The notes under the pieces: model-generated
Seen by the model: only the letters and a program-made list of their open reading frames with translations
What the model was told of the DNA's origin: nothing
Databases searched by the model: none
In this document: positions 22,476 through 34,327 of the stretch, piece after piece
Numbering within the stretch: position 1 is the first letter of the stretch
How the letters are laid out: every line of letters begins with the position of its first letter
Program-made: the position numbers and the translations under genes
NCBI GenBank assembly: GCA_911728435.2
Contig: OU452200.1
Location: 744,001 to 808,000, forward strand
Direction: 5' to 3'
Source of the DNA: Apoderus coryli
Taxonomy: Eukaryota > Arthropoda > Insecta > Coleoptera > Attelabidae
DNA length: 64,000 bases

Positions 22476-24590
22476 CAAAGTAATATTCCAAAAGCTTGTC
22501 CAATTTTATCTTATTTTTTTCAATACACCATTTTTGGCTTTATGTTAAAATAAGCTGGTGCTTCGATGGACGATTAGCTCTTCATCTCCATACAAAAATG
22601 AATGGTACGACGGCCACTATTTGTATATAGTTTGAGCCTAATAATATATTCTTAACAGAGCAATTTTTCATTTCAAGTTGCTTTATTGTTTTTCAAAATA
22701 TTCGCATTTATGATTAATATTTTGCATGCGCTCGAACCGTTTGTCATAACGTTTTTTACAATAATTAAAACATAAATTTAATGCTGTTTTGCCCCTAGAG
22801 TAAATTAAATTGCTACTCTATTTATATTAATTTACATCGGTGGTTACGTTTTAGAGTAGAGTGTAAGGGAGTAAAATGTTGTTATCGCCACTTTAGATAC
22901 ACACGGGGATGACCCAGCCTGTATAAAATGTGTCACGAACCTATGGTTCCCTAAATTTTGAAATCGTTTTGTAAAAAAATACATCCAAGTCATCAGCTTT
23001 AATCTCAATGGACAAGATTATCCTGGATAATAAATGTTGACAAAACATCTCACGCCGTCTATGGCTTTAATTAAAAACCGTGTTCTATATCACGTAGAAG
23101 GTACCCTAACACTATTTTCACACCCCTCTTAGCTGATTATATGCATTTTCTTACAATATTAGGGAACATGTAATTTTCGTTGTTGTTCCTTCCTAGTTTC
23201 TAGACTCCATCTACCACACACTAATACCTAAGTGCATAATATTTAAGCTGAGCGCATTCCGTGAAATGTGAAAATCCGCAACTGTAATAAATATCACATT
23301 AGTGTCGTGTTATATTATTATTATTATTATTATTACATTACAATGTTGTACTAGTGCTATGCTCCGCACCGTGTGGGAATAACGAAATGACTTACTTACA
23401 GAGATGTTTGGCTCGTGTAACACAACTAAGGACAGTGTTTAAATTAAAATCCACTTTAATACATTCCTGACATGATCAGTATGATATTTAATTTTCAATT
23501 ATTTAGACCATATTTTTGTCAGATTCTGACTGCAGTTTAAAGTTATTTGTTTCGGAGGTATATCTGAAGCAGATTGAAAAAACATATTATGACAAATAGT
23601 TCGAAATCATGCATGTCATAAAGACGACTATTTAAAAAATAATAAAACTACTTTTAATAAACATTTACTGGTGTTTGATCATTAGGTTCAAAATATAGAT
23701 AATGGTCAATGGTCCTCATAAGTTGAATTTTAATTTTTTGTGCTGATTTTTGAATTTTGAATGAATTTGTGATCTCCCATCGCTGAGATTCATTGAGTAT
23801 GAGGGCTAAGTTAACGACGTTTTTTTTTGTACTTAGCATCGGCTGCATCGCTTATTTAAAGAATCCACGAGTAGGACCTTCATGACAATGGAGACAAGGA
23901 ATGTATTATAGTTTGGTTCTACGTCTGTAAAACTTGAAAGTTTACCTAATATTTATTAAAATCCTCCCTCGGACTAGCTATGGGTAAAAAATTTTTAGCC
24001 AAAATAATTATTATGGATCCCTAAATGCAAACTTGGCAACTAATTTAATTTAAAATTATTTCTGGTATTTTTAGGTGAATATTCATTAAACCACTGACTA
24101 GTCCTTTATACACAGAAAAAAAATATATTGTATATTCAATTACAGACTTATTTTTGGATTCTTTTCTTTTGAGTTAAATACAACTATTATCTAAGCATTT
24201 TCTCATCATTAAGATAATGATTGATTTGATTTTGTGGAAATAATAGGCAAATTATTGAAATCTAAATAAACGTACATTTACTTGGAAAATACAACTGGTT
24301 GCGTTAATGCTAAGGGGAATATTTCAATCAACGGTAGGTTATCACTATATTTTTATTAGATCCTAATATTATTGCAATCATATATGTCGCTTATTAAATA
24401 TCATAAAGAGAATTGAAACAATATTAAATGCTCTTTTTAAACTAATAAAAAGATATTATTCTCTCAAAGCTCTTCTATTTGTTTTGCTCAGTTTATATTT
24501 CCGGCAATAATATGAGTTATTAAGTTCATGTATAATGAATTCATTGAATTATAGTGTACCTCGAATTCAATGATTCTTATTGTTGGTGTG
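22476..24590. other. No gene seen; one (ATT)n microsatellite
   Basis: AT-rich sequence with an ATT microsatellite at about 23313-23337. The other open frames are short and without motifs. Confidence 0.4.
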
Positions 24591-24796
24591 GACCTTATTG
24601 CCATGCATCGGTACAATTTCAAGCTGTATCGAGGCAAGCGCGTGGTGGTAGGGATATATCATAGTGCCTCGGTTTTGTACTTCCCCTGTCGGCCGGGCTG
24701 ATCTCAGATCTCACTACTTAACGCTAAAGTTGCTATAGCCTGTCTTCGGGCAGTGTTGTTTTGTTACTGTTGTTTGAGGGCACCTATTTATACATA

Positions 24797-25161
24797 ATGG
24801 AAGATCTTTTGAAAAGTTGGGATTTGGAGCAATTAATACCTGTGTTTAATGGTAAGTTAGTAAGTTATCTTACGTCGAAAGTGAACGCAAACTATTAATT
24901 TCTCGATTAATTTGATTGCAAAACGCCAAGAGTAAAAAATTTCTAAATTTAGTGGATAAAACGGAAATATGTACATTTTCAGAAAATTGCATTTCATTGA
25001 ATAATATAAACGATTTATCTACCGAAATGATAGCTGAATTAGTACCTAAAATAGGAACTAGGATAATTTTTATAAAATCGTTAAAAAATTACAAAAAAAA
25101 AAACATCGGAAATGATGGCAAACTTGTAATATTTTCATTCATCGGGTATGCAATACATTGA
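24797..25161 (+). CDS. Candidate two-exon gene: SAM-like domain protein
   Basis: Exon 1 (24797-24851) starts ATGGAAGAT and encodes MEDLLKSWDLEQLIPVFN. It ends at a strong donor (G|GTAAGT). Exon 2 opens at 24983 after GTACATTTTCAG and continues in frame with ENCISLNNINDL and TEMIAELVPKIGTRIIFI. Together residues 3-55 have the helical pattern of a SAM domain, including the usual 'L-P-(I/V)G-R-F' ending. These domains mediate protein-protein contacts. The 131-nt intron is removed without a frame break. The frame stops at 25159, after a basic tail. An AG at about 25202 followed by a Ser/Thr-rich open stretch (TSACTTVSSSTRT) could be a further exon. Upstream DNA (24640-24790) is less AT-rich, like a 5' UTR. 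The function is unknown; it could also be a gene fragment. Confidence 0.55.
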
Positions 25162-25411
25162 TAATAATTACGGAAAAATATTTCAGACGCCTGGAGATAT
25201 AGAAGAAAAATACAATCACAAATAAACAAAGCATTGAAGAGAAAAATACATCAGCATGTACAACCGTATCTTCTAGTACAAGGACCAATAAACAAAATTG
25301 AAAATAGTTATATCGTAATTGACAAGTTACATTTTCATATACGACATCAGTTTTAAAAGGTTTAGATATATTGTTCAAGTGTTTTTTATAATGTATAATA
25401 ATAAATAACAA

Positions 25412-26350
25412 TTTTCTTTCAATAATACTGCTTTAAGCTAATCAACTTCGCAATAGATATAATTATTATTGACTCAATAATAATACACTACAAGATATAA
25501 TTAAATTAAGAAAAGTTAGAAATGGTACCAAACAGCTTAAAGCTTGCATTAAAAGAATGTAATTTCCAAGTAATAAAAAGTACCCTTGTAACCAATGAAA
25601 CGCTATTGTTGTATGGACATTAAATCTTATCGTTTGTAATAAAATCGAGATTCAATTTAATTATATGTATGAATTACAATCAAGGAATCACTATAAGTGA
25701 ATTGTTCAATGGCATCCAATAATAAGTCAATGTCTTCTTATTATTTTCCAATAATAAGCGTTCGCTTGATTGAAATTTAACTATGTCCGAGGAATACTTA
25801 GTATAGCATATCATTGAATGAAATGGTGAATTTTTGAAAACACAATAGTGTTTTTTCCGTGTATAAATAATTAAATAAATTTGCTCATGAGTGCGATCTG
25901 CATAATATTAATGCTTATTAGCTTCCAGGTTTATTACTTAACTTAAAGTATAATAAGTACTGGGTCAATGACTTGTTTTAATATTATAAAACAACCAAAC
26001 GAAACGTAAAATAAAAAAAAAATGAAAACGTAGGTACATAGATAAGTACATGCATAAATTGCTTATTAAGTGCTCATGTAAAATTTATATGCGTTCGCGA
26101 CGTGCCTTTAATAACAAGTATGGTATTTAAGATTTCTGAATAGGTTGCTATAATACTATAACATGTTGTATAATATGTTTCAGTTTAACTGCTTATTTTA
26201 CTACTATCTAGTAACTAGTGATTGAGAGACTTTTACCTATAAAAAAGATCACTAACAATTTTAATGAGTAGCTGTACAAAAAATATTCCAACAATACGTG
26301 ATCAAGATTGTAAACACCAGAAAATGAATTTTATATTTTAAAACACAAAA
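25412..26350. other. AT-rich stretch, no gene seen
   Basis: Nothing recognised. If the SAM gene has more exons downstream I cannot identify them here. Confidence 0.4.
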
Positions 26351-26354
26351 TTTA

Positions 26355-26840
26355 ATTATATTGGGTCTGCCAGATAACTTTTTTTTTTTGAAAATGCTAT
26401 AAAAGAAAAACTGCTGAATATTTTCTCAAATTTCTTTTTTTATTTGAAAGTACAATCCTTCCGGTTAATAATGACAAATAATTTCATTCAAATGGCTGGC
26501 CATGCAGTAGCCTACACGATCGGTCCAATTTTTAAGCACATTATCGATTGTGTGCAGCTGTATTTCACCAATGGCTTGCTCATTTTCGAAGAAAAATGGC
26601 CCAATTATGCCTCCGGACCAAAATCAATTTTGCCATAGTTTTCATCGATTTGTGGATTGTCTTGGTGAAACAACATTTTTTCCTTTTGCAAATGTGGCCG
26701 TTTCTTTGCGATTTCAGCCCTCAATCGATCGAAAAGTTCACAGTAACAGTCGCTGTTGATGGTGGTTCCTTTTTGGAGATAGTCGATGAATATATTGCTG
26801 TCCACTCAGCTGACTGTCTTTTGGATTCTGGTGTGTAATA
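26355..26840 (-). pseudogene. Chimeric transposase relic (mariner joined to another DDE family)
   Basis: The minus strand from 26830 reads NIFIDYLQKGTTINSDCYCE and LRAEIAKKRPHLQ up to MLFHQDN, which is clear irritans-type mariner up to the second catalytic D. It then continues NPQIDENYGKIDF, SGGIIGPFFFENEQ and HTIDNVLKNWTDRVGYCM ... SHLNEII, which belong to a different IS630-type transposase resembling the one at 43.6-44.6 kb. The switch falls where both families have a DN dipeptide. Stops and deletions are present. Confidence 0.7.
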
Positions 26841-26844
26841 GTAG

Positions 26845-28925
26845 CCCAGTAAACACACATACGGTTTTTAAACGTAAAATCAACGTTTCATTGGTTGATT
26901 AAACGTGTACGTTTAAAAAATAACCGTTTTATTTTGGTACAAAATAACACCGTTTTAATTCAACGTTTTTAAAATCTACTTTAAGAAAACTTTTAGGTTA
27001 ATATCACGTTATTTTGAACGTTAAATTTATTATATTGCAATACATTTTTTTTTAACATACTGTCTAACCATATTCAGCTATTCACAAGTTTTTTTAACGT
27101 TTTAATAGTAGGTCTAATAAAATTAACGTTTTTTATGCGTTAAAACCAACGCATAATAAATTAATCTTAAGTAATAGAAATAAAAAACGTCTTATTGTCG
27201 TATTTTCCTAGCGAAAATATAACAGTCATTATCTTTATGTTAAAATAACGTACTAAGCGGATCGCATGTTTGACGTTTATCAATACGGGTTTTAAACGTT
27301 TCGCGAAACCAATAAAACGTGTTGGAACAAACCTTTTACTAGTGTACTCCACTTTCCAAATTCGACAGCGTAAGTGACTGTAACTGTCAGAACCAATACG
27401 ATGTTTTCTCACCTTTTAAAAAACGCCGAACAGTGAGAAAAACGTGTTAGAAAAAACCTACCTACATTGGTCATTTTTAATAGTGTAAAAAATGTATTTT
27501 TTAAACGTTATTTTTACTAATAAAAATGTGGTTTGTTAAATCGCGGGGAGGAATCCCAGTGGTTCTGATGATCAGACGATCACTAACTCCATTTGATTAC
27601 CTATTTTTTTGCATTAAACTAAACGAATATAATCCCCCTTTTACAATAGTAGCGCGGTTAGTTTCATCAACAATCTCTTAAATATAAACAATAGATATTG
27701 TTTGTGGATATCATATTAAAGTGCAAACATAATTAAAATACGGATCAAAATACGAATTACTGATACTGGCATTCATCCACTCAAATTCAGTTTATTAAAT
27801 TACAGGTGATCTTCAACATGCAAAAGCAGACATGTTTCAATTCTATAAGGAGTCATCTTCAGTTCTAATAACTTAAAACTGTTCACATTTCAATATGCTT
27901 GTTATAAGTTGGTCAGGAATATTGTGGTCTTACACCTTAATACAGAACCTGGGTGGAAAAAACGTTTTATTTTCAATTATACCTATTATTAAAATAAAAC
28001 TAATTAATTCGAATTTGTTTTACGTTTTTTCACCATAATTAAGAAAAAGTAAGTAAATATTTGATAGAACTTGTTAATAAATATTTAGCATTATAACGAT
28101 GAATTGCGTTTTATTGAAGTATCAAAACCCACAGTAGGCCTCTACTTTTATAAATTAACAAAATAGGTTAAATATAAAGTGAAGTATCTAGCTTAATATC
28201 TCTAGCTTGTAAAGAACATTGAAGAAACGTCTACTTGTATTTTTAAAACAATATATTTATTAACGTAATATTGACGTATATTGTAAGGATTTTTTAAAGT
28301 TTGTTTAGTGCAGCATGTAAAAATTTGAATGAATCGTTTAAAAAATCAGGTGGGTAATTATTTTTTAGGTAAATGCTCGCAAACGTCAACTTTAAGTTTT
28401 AGGTGCAGTTTTATTGAAACTTTCATGTATACAACTGCACCTAAAAATTTAAAGTTGACGATTTCTTCAAACTTTTACATGCTGCACTAAACAAACTTTA
28501 AAAAATCCTTACCTTAGTGCAGCATGTAAAAGTTTATCTTTAAAAAATCCTTGCAATATACGTTAATAAATGTATTGTTTTAAAAATACAAGTACACGTT
28601 TATTCAATGTTCTTTAGAAACCTTGTTTAAAAATAAATATCTAACAATAATATTCGTGTATATATCGTTTATTTTCTACGTGTATTCGACGTATTCTGGA
28701 AACGTTTTAAAAATATTATTCTCAACGTAGTTTTGACGTGTTTTGAATACCACACAAAGTTGTTATTTATTCATCAATATAAAACGTTTTTGTTTACACG
28801 TTATATGTAACGTTTAATACCGTGACATTTTTGAGTAGTTTCTACGTAATAAAAACACGATTTTAATAAAACGTTATTAGTAAATTCTAATAACGCCATC
28901 CTATGACCGTTTTGTATGACCTAAT
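26845..28925. repeat. ACGT-rich repeat region with nested palindromes
   Basis: Motifs such as AACGTT, AAACGTTTT and TTGACGT recur dozens of times across 26860-27500 and 28200-28900, far denser than in neighbouring AT-rich DNA. The left edge reads CCCAGTAAACACACATACGG. The centre (27.5-28.2 kb) is poorer in the motif and holds another hammerhead-like motif (27834-27862, minus; weak stem). No coding region. It looks like a large non-autonomous element built of degenerate subrepeats, but I could not define matching ends. Confidence 0.5.
28211..28612. repeat. Nested long hairpin inside the ACGT-rich region
   Basis: Inner arms around GTCAACTTTAAGTTTTAGGT and its partner near 28435-28465 flank a loop of about 22 nt. 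Further out, TTTAGTGCAGCATGTAAAA near 28305 pairs with TTTTACATGCTGCACTAAA near 28480. The outermost arms (AGAACATTGAAGAAACGT and its partner ending near 28612) extend the fold to about 400 bp. A direct extra copy of GTGCAGCATGTAAAAGTTT sits near 28517. Confidence 0.8.
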
Positions 28926-29500
28926 ATTATAAGTTTGGGAAAGTTTTGGGGCGACACAATATCCAATATCAATCTTCGTAAATGTATGCACTTAATTAAT
29001 ACAGAAGCATAAATAAAACAAATATTTAGAAATTTGTTGCTACACAAGAACGAATACAACAGCAATTTGATTTCCGAAAAATGTGTCCCATCTTATGTTT
29101 TTCAAAACACGTTCTCCACAAACACATTACTACAGATGTTTCATGTAGCTTTAAATTTAATATTGTAGAATGTCAAATGGCCAGTGCACACATTTGTTCT
29201 TCTACTTATAGAATCATTAATCTTTTCTCGAAAAAGCCACCACATATGACATTGCCGCTAACATGATTTACGTCTTGCCATCATATATTTTATACTTGAG
29301 CGTTTTTCTGTAATATAAACCGTTTGTTGGGTCGACAAAAAGATGTAAAAAGAGAACGACATTTGGAGTGGAGAAAAAATATGGGAAACATCGAATTGGT
29401 AATGAGACATATCCAATTAAAATAATTATGTGAGTGATTGATGTTAGTATGTTTTAATAAAAATTTGCGAAAATGTTTTTGCTCATTTCGACACATTCTA
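28926..29500. other. No gene seen
   Basis: AT-rich sequence without supported features. Confidence 0.4.
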
Positions 29501-29504
29501 TTAT

Positions 29505-29775
29505 GAGGGGCTTGGCAGTTTCGTCTTGCTCCCTGTCAGATTCTTCTATAGGTCTAATTTGGCCATGTGTTTCCGTATGTATAGACATCCCTGCAAGTCT
29601 ACGCGATTGGTTATATCCGAATAGGCTCCGAATTTAGAATGACTCAAGCCAGATATTTTTGTAACTGTCATTTCTAAACTACAGAATGCCTTATTGGCTT
29701 CCTCGTTGCCTTTGATTTCCGAACATCCTCGTACTCAAATCAGAGAAACTCGGTTGTTCTTCCATGTCGTATTTA
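29505..29775 (-). pseudogene. LINE RNase H fragment
   Basis: The minus strand reads NNRVSLI, a stop, VRGCSEIKGNEEANKAF, then ITNRVDLQGCLYIR. 'V-G(H)-x-x-I-x-GNE-x-A(D)' is the last catalytic block of the RNase H domain in I/Jockey/R1-group LINEs. The usual His is Cys and the usual final Asp is Asn here. It is a short, dead fragment. Confidence 0.65.
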
Positions 29776-30955
29776 ACCTTCTTCGTCTCCAGTGTTTTGC
29801 TTATACTAACCTTACTTGAACGTAGGAATTTCTAGCTGAAGACTCCAGTAAATGAAGATTTCACCCTGAAATGACATTAATTGGAATTTTAGACTTTTAT
29901 TTCGGAAATTGGCTACCGGTCATCAATCCTGGAAACGCTTCTCTAGACGTATTTGTTGCACTTTTTGGTAAATTTCAATTCCACATTTGCAAGAGGCTTC
30001 ATCCTTTTGATTTTATTAGAATGATGACTTGAAGGTTCAAGGCTCGTGATGCATGTAATGTAATTTGTTTTAAAGGATGTACCATGCCCCGATAAAAAAA
30101 GACTTTGTCGCACTTTTGCCTGATGGCATAATTAAATTGAAATCGTTTCCAGTCATAGTGGAATAATCACCTGCACGAGCGAATTTACTAAAATTATCAA
30201 TTTCCAATTTGTAATCTCGAATAGAATATTATGTAATAAAAGATAGGAAAAGAGCAATCACGACAACTTCCAATAGTCATTATCCAAACTATTTTTTATT
30301 AGACCAAGCACTTTTTGTTTATTATGGAAATGTATCAAATAAATAGTATTTCTACCGGAAGGCAATAATAGCACACGATATAAATCTATAAAACTGAGGA
30401 CATATTTATTAATATTTCCTGTAGAGAAAATGGTTGTTATTATTTTATAACAATAAATGGGAACTGAAGCATATCGAAAAAAGTGTTAATTACGGTGAAA
30501 AAGAGCAGTCGCAAGTGTAATTTTATATTTATTAGATTAGTACGGTACGTACGGTAAAATTAAACAAAAAATTATAGAATCAGATCGATAAAATAATTTA
30601 CTTGAATTCATGAAATATTAGATTTCGTACACGTTTTTCCAAGCCACTGGAAGTTATCTAAAATGGTTCATTCTCTCAGGAGCTGAGTGATCCCAAATAA
30701 TTGAAAAACTAATAAAATTACACTTTACATAAACAGATCATGTGGATCTTTAGATTGTACTACCAGATTGCCAATTTGACCAGGGTTCAGCTGCTCCAAT
30801 TGTGTTACTGAGGGGTGATGGCTTATGTTTTGCTGCTACATATACCGGGCCGGGCAGTACATTCGCCTCGGTCTCTCATAGCCTAACAAAATTGAAATCG
30901 CAAATTTTGTTTACGTGGGTGTACTAGGAGCATTTACCAAAAAAGTTTTTAAATA
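29776..30955. other. No gene seen
   Basis: No recognisable coding or structured repeat. Confidence 0.4.
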
Positions 30956-31600
30956 TACCGGGTGTCCCAGAAAAGTGTGGCATATCAAAGTTATATTTTT
31001 TAAATGGAACACCCAGTATTTTTTAGATTGAAGACTTTGGATAAAATAAAGTAAAGTAATTGTTATGATCCCTATACCTAAATCTACCCGTTTAGCCAAT
31101 TTTTGCGTTTTTTGCAAAAAATATGGTGATTTTGAAAAACATTCTGTGCGTTTAATTTTTTAACTAAACGATAAATAAGTTAAAATAATTATTTATTGGG
31201 AAACGGTGACAGTTAGGTATAGGGAAGCCTAATACCATTTGATAGAGAACATTAATTTGTATCGACAGGTACTATGAAATATAGGGTGTGCTATTTAAAA
31301 TAAAAAAGTTATTTAAATAAATATGATTGATAAGAACAATAAAAAATTGTGACCACCCTGTACAATATTTACAATTGGGCTATACACCGACCTAATGTAT
31401 GCCCTATCCACTTGCCATTTTAAAATTTTAGACGGTTTAGGTAAAAAAATAAACGCACAGAATATTTTTCAAAATGACCCTATTTTTGGCAAAAAAAACG
31501 CAAAAATTGGCCGAATGGGCAGATTTAGGTATAGGGATCATAACAATAACTTCCAAAGAAAATCCTTTATTCATAGCTTAAAGTCGAAATTTATTTATTG
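30956..31600. mobile_element. Foldback/MITE-like element
   Basis: TACCGGGTGTCCCAG at 30956 and ACCACCCTGTACA near 31352-31364 are mariner-style termini. A larger inverted repeat pairs about 31056-31160 with 31441-31550 (ATCCCTATACCTAAATCT with its complement, GCGTTTTTTGCAAAAAA with a diverged partner). The two symmetries do not share a centre, so this may be two overlapping elements. No coding sequence. Confidence 0.55.
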
Positions 31601-32690
31601 AGCTCTATCTGTAGTGTTTTTTGTACTAACTTTCCAAAACAACTTACATGCTCTCATATTTTGCATAAGCAACTAAATACCTTGAGAATACAGTCTATTA
31701 ATGTCTCCGGTTTATTAAAGAAATAATAATTACTAATTAATTTATTTAATTTATTAAATTTGTCTAGCCTAAGTAATAAAATAATCTAATAGGTACCTAC
31801 CTAATTTGCATATTATCTCTTTTAGATACTTAATCAGAAATAATATATTAAACCCAATGGAAATAGAAGAAGAAAAAAACGTCAGCCATGTAGTACTTTG
31901 ATTACAAACGCAAGGTGCTAAGAATTAAATTTGAAGAAGCTCTGATACTATGCTGACTTGTATTGCGTTTTGTTGTAATTTTAATCGTGATAAGATAGGC
32001 TTATATTCCTATCTGGAAATGTTATTAGAGACATAATTATCTATCTTATGCTTTGAAGTTTGTTTCTTCTTTGGTTACCAGTTTTTTTAACAGTAAAATA
32101 AAAAAATACACCTGCCGAATAAAAATATACACAAATATATTTTCCGATATTGTGAATTTTATTGAAATTGTGAGACACCAACTGAGTAAAATAGTTTCCA
32201 TAATATTTACATTACCGTAAACTCTCGTACTCAATTTAATGAACGATCCATTTGCCATAGCAAATTTTCCAGTCTGCTTCAGTTCCCTACTAAAATGGCT
32301 TTTCAATGAATCTACGGCCTCTTCTTCTCCAGATCAAAATCCTTATCCATGCAATTTATTCTTGATATTGGTGAACAAAAAGAAATTATTCACAAAATTC
32401 AAAGAATCCACTTTTCAATGTAGTCGATCTAAGCCTAGATGACCAACCAAACTCTTCCCAAAATGTATTAGTGTTCAAAATAATGTTCTTGATCGTGTTT
32501 ATTTATTTTTTCTTTTTGTAAAATGATAATTTGAATGTGTATTTATTTTTCTTACATTTTTCTGTCTTATTAAAAATAGCTCCGTGCTGTTTAATTCTGA
32601 ACATAATTAGGTAGGTTCAAAATGAACTGCGACCATCCAGGGTCTATTATTGTGACTCAGGCATACTTAAGGCAGTGTTTTTAAGATTCT
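31601..32690. other. No gene supported
   Basis: A plus-strand frame at 32239-32442 has a weak 'SPDQNPY' resemblance to a transposase third-aspartate block, too weak to call. Confidence 0.35.
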
Positions 32691-32697
32691 TGTGCCA

Positions 32698-32727
32698 CTG
32701 AAGATGTCAGCGCTGTGCTGATGAAAC
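32698..32727 (+). ncRNA. Hammerhead-like core motif with 5-bp stem
   Basis: CTGAAGA, then TG, a perfect TCAGC/GCTGA stem with a 5-nt loop, a T, then GAAAC and ATGCC. Both catalytic strands of a hammerhead core (CTGANGA and GAAA) are present around a stable stem II. Extra bases next to the stem depart from the consensus. Confidence 0.4.
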
Positions 32728-32799
32728 ATGCCTGGCCAATTAAAGAACCCCTAGACTCGTTTGATTTACGTTGGTTGCTTGATGTAAATAGTGGCAGTC

Positions 32800-32965
32800 G
32801 TACCAGACCTGGGTAGTATTCGAATACTCGGTATTCTGAATCCTATCGAGAATACTATTCGAATATATTTCTGTATTTGATATTTAGTATTCGGCTGAAT
32901 ATTTTTTTGATCAGTACTCAGAATTCTGGATTCTGAATACCGTTTTTGGATCTTAGTATTTGAAT
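32800..32965. repeat. Degenerate ATTCGAATA repeat block
   Basis: After CCAGACCTGGGTAG come repeated near-palindromes GTATTCGAATAC, TATTCGAATAT, GTATTCGGCTGAATA and TCAGAATTCTGGA. This pattern is typical of subterminal repeats of some hAT-type non-autonomous elements. No matching opposite end was found. Confidence 0.5.
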
Positions 32966-33039
32966 GTTTTTTATTAAACAATAAAACTCAAACACGTTAA
33001 GTTCAGCTACATTTAATTGTATTAATCTATGTGTGAACG

Positions 33040-33065
33040 GTTTCGGTCTCAAAGACCATCGTCAG
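33040..33065 (-). ncRNA. Hammerhead-like core motif with 5-bp stem
   Basis: The minus strand reads CTGACGA, T, GGTCT, TTG, AGACC, then GAAAC and CGTTC. Stem II is a perfect 5 bp with a 3-nt loop. It has the same layout as the motifs at 10.7, 32.7 and 37.7 kb. Confidence 0.4.
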
Positions 33066-33069
33066 ATAC

Positions 33070-33885
33070 AAAAAAACGCAACATAGGATGCAGGATGCAG
33101 ACCTTGATCTGTGTCTATCATGATTTTGGAAAGATTAAGTTAAATTAAAGATCTTATAGTCATTGTGGCATACGACAGAGACAGAATGAATTTCCTTCTC
33201 AAATAATAAATACCTATAAATTTTCTGCATAATATTATGTGGTAAATAATAAACTATGCCAATTAACGATAGCATTTAATTAATTTAAATTGCGAATTGT
33301 TGTTACTGGTTTAATCATTGGAATTGTAGGCGATAAGAGAAAAACGAACACACACTCGCATATTATTATTACGACAATGAATTAAACATTAGCAAAAAAT
33401 GAAAACAACAAAAATTAATTATTCCAATTATAGAGCTCGCGGCGCAAAGTTTGTTCACCTATTTCCCTATGGAATTATGTATCAATCTACTTTACTAACT
33501 GTATTAAATTCTGTTGCGAGATTGTTGTTTGTTATGGATTTATGTATTATGCATCAAGTTCATTAAGAACTTCTCTTAATAAGCAGATATCAGAAAGTGC
33601 AGAGAAATCATTCATTTTATAATTTTTTCCTTATTATAATCTGACATTGAAAAGTTTCTTTGTTGGAATATTATTATAATTAGAGACATCGGCTGGTTTA
33701 AATGGAGATGAGTCAGAATTCGTATTGTTATTATAAGGTACGAGAGTCGCATTTTGCCGACTTATTAAGACGGATCTGTGATGATACCTTCGTTCGACTT
33801 GAATTGTTCACCTATACGTTTGGAAGAAAATAAGTACAATGAATAAAGTGGATCTTGCACTGATCTGAAGTTTAATTCCATAGAT
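33070..33885. other. No gene seen
   Basis: AT-rich sequence, nothing recognised. Confidence 0.4.
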
Positions 33886-33889
33886 TGTA

Positions 33890-34325
33890 GATTGTTTTTC
33901 GGAGTCGTTTAGGCGGATTGGCCTCCCCTCACTTTGACCTGCAGAAGATCTTTTGTGAATGACTCTAATCTATGAATTGCCCAGCTGTCCCACACTTTTC
34001 ATAAAGCTAATGATTTCTCTGGGGGCTAAATTCCTTGCCTCGTCGGGTGTTAGGGACATCCCTCCAAGGTGTTTTAGCCTTTTGCAGAAAAGTGCCATGC
34101 CTTCACAAAGCACGTGTTCTGTTGTCTCTGTTGCGTCTTCGCAAAACCGAAAAGTGTCGTCCTCGGTAAGGCCCATCTTTTTGAGATGGTACTTCACTGG
34201 GTGGTGTCTCGTAAAAATGCCTGTAATTCGCCTTAGGTCGCTTCTCTCCAGTTGGATAAGCTTCCCTGCGTTGGCCTCTGAAGTTTTGACAAACCTTTTT
34301 TATTGTCTTAGGCCTGGAGTGTTTC
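33890..34325 (-). pseudogene. RNase H-type LINE, copy B, 3' end only
   Basis: Same family as copies at 1-1436 and 47-49 kb. The minus strand from 34315 reads the C-terminal region: QLERSDLRRITGIF, then KYHLKKMGLTEDDTFRFCED and the CCHC-like knuckle with the first Cys replaced by Phe, and ends SMKSVGQLGNS. The 3' UTR motif (TAAACGACTCCGAAAAACAA) at about 33893-33912 matches that of the 49 kb copy. Truncated at the 5' side, where a pogo fragment begins. Confidence 0.9.
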
Positions 34326-34327
34326 TT

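Noticed and set aside
23313..23337. ATT repeat as a CRISPR-like or regulatory array
   Set aside because: Simple microsatellite with no spacers.
32239..32442. Possible mariner third-aspartate block (SPDQNPY)
   Set aside because: The surrounding residues do not match a transposase and no other block is present.
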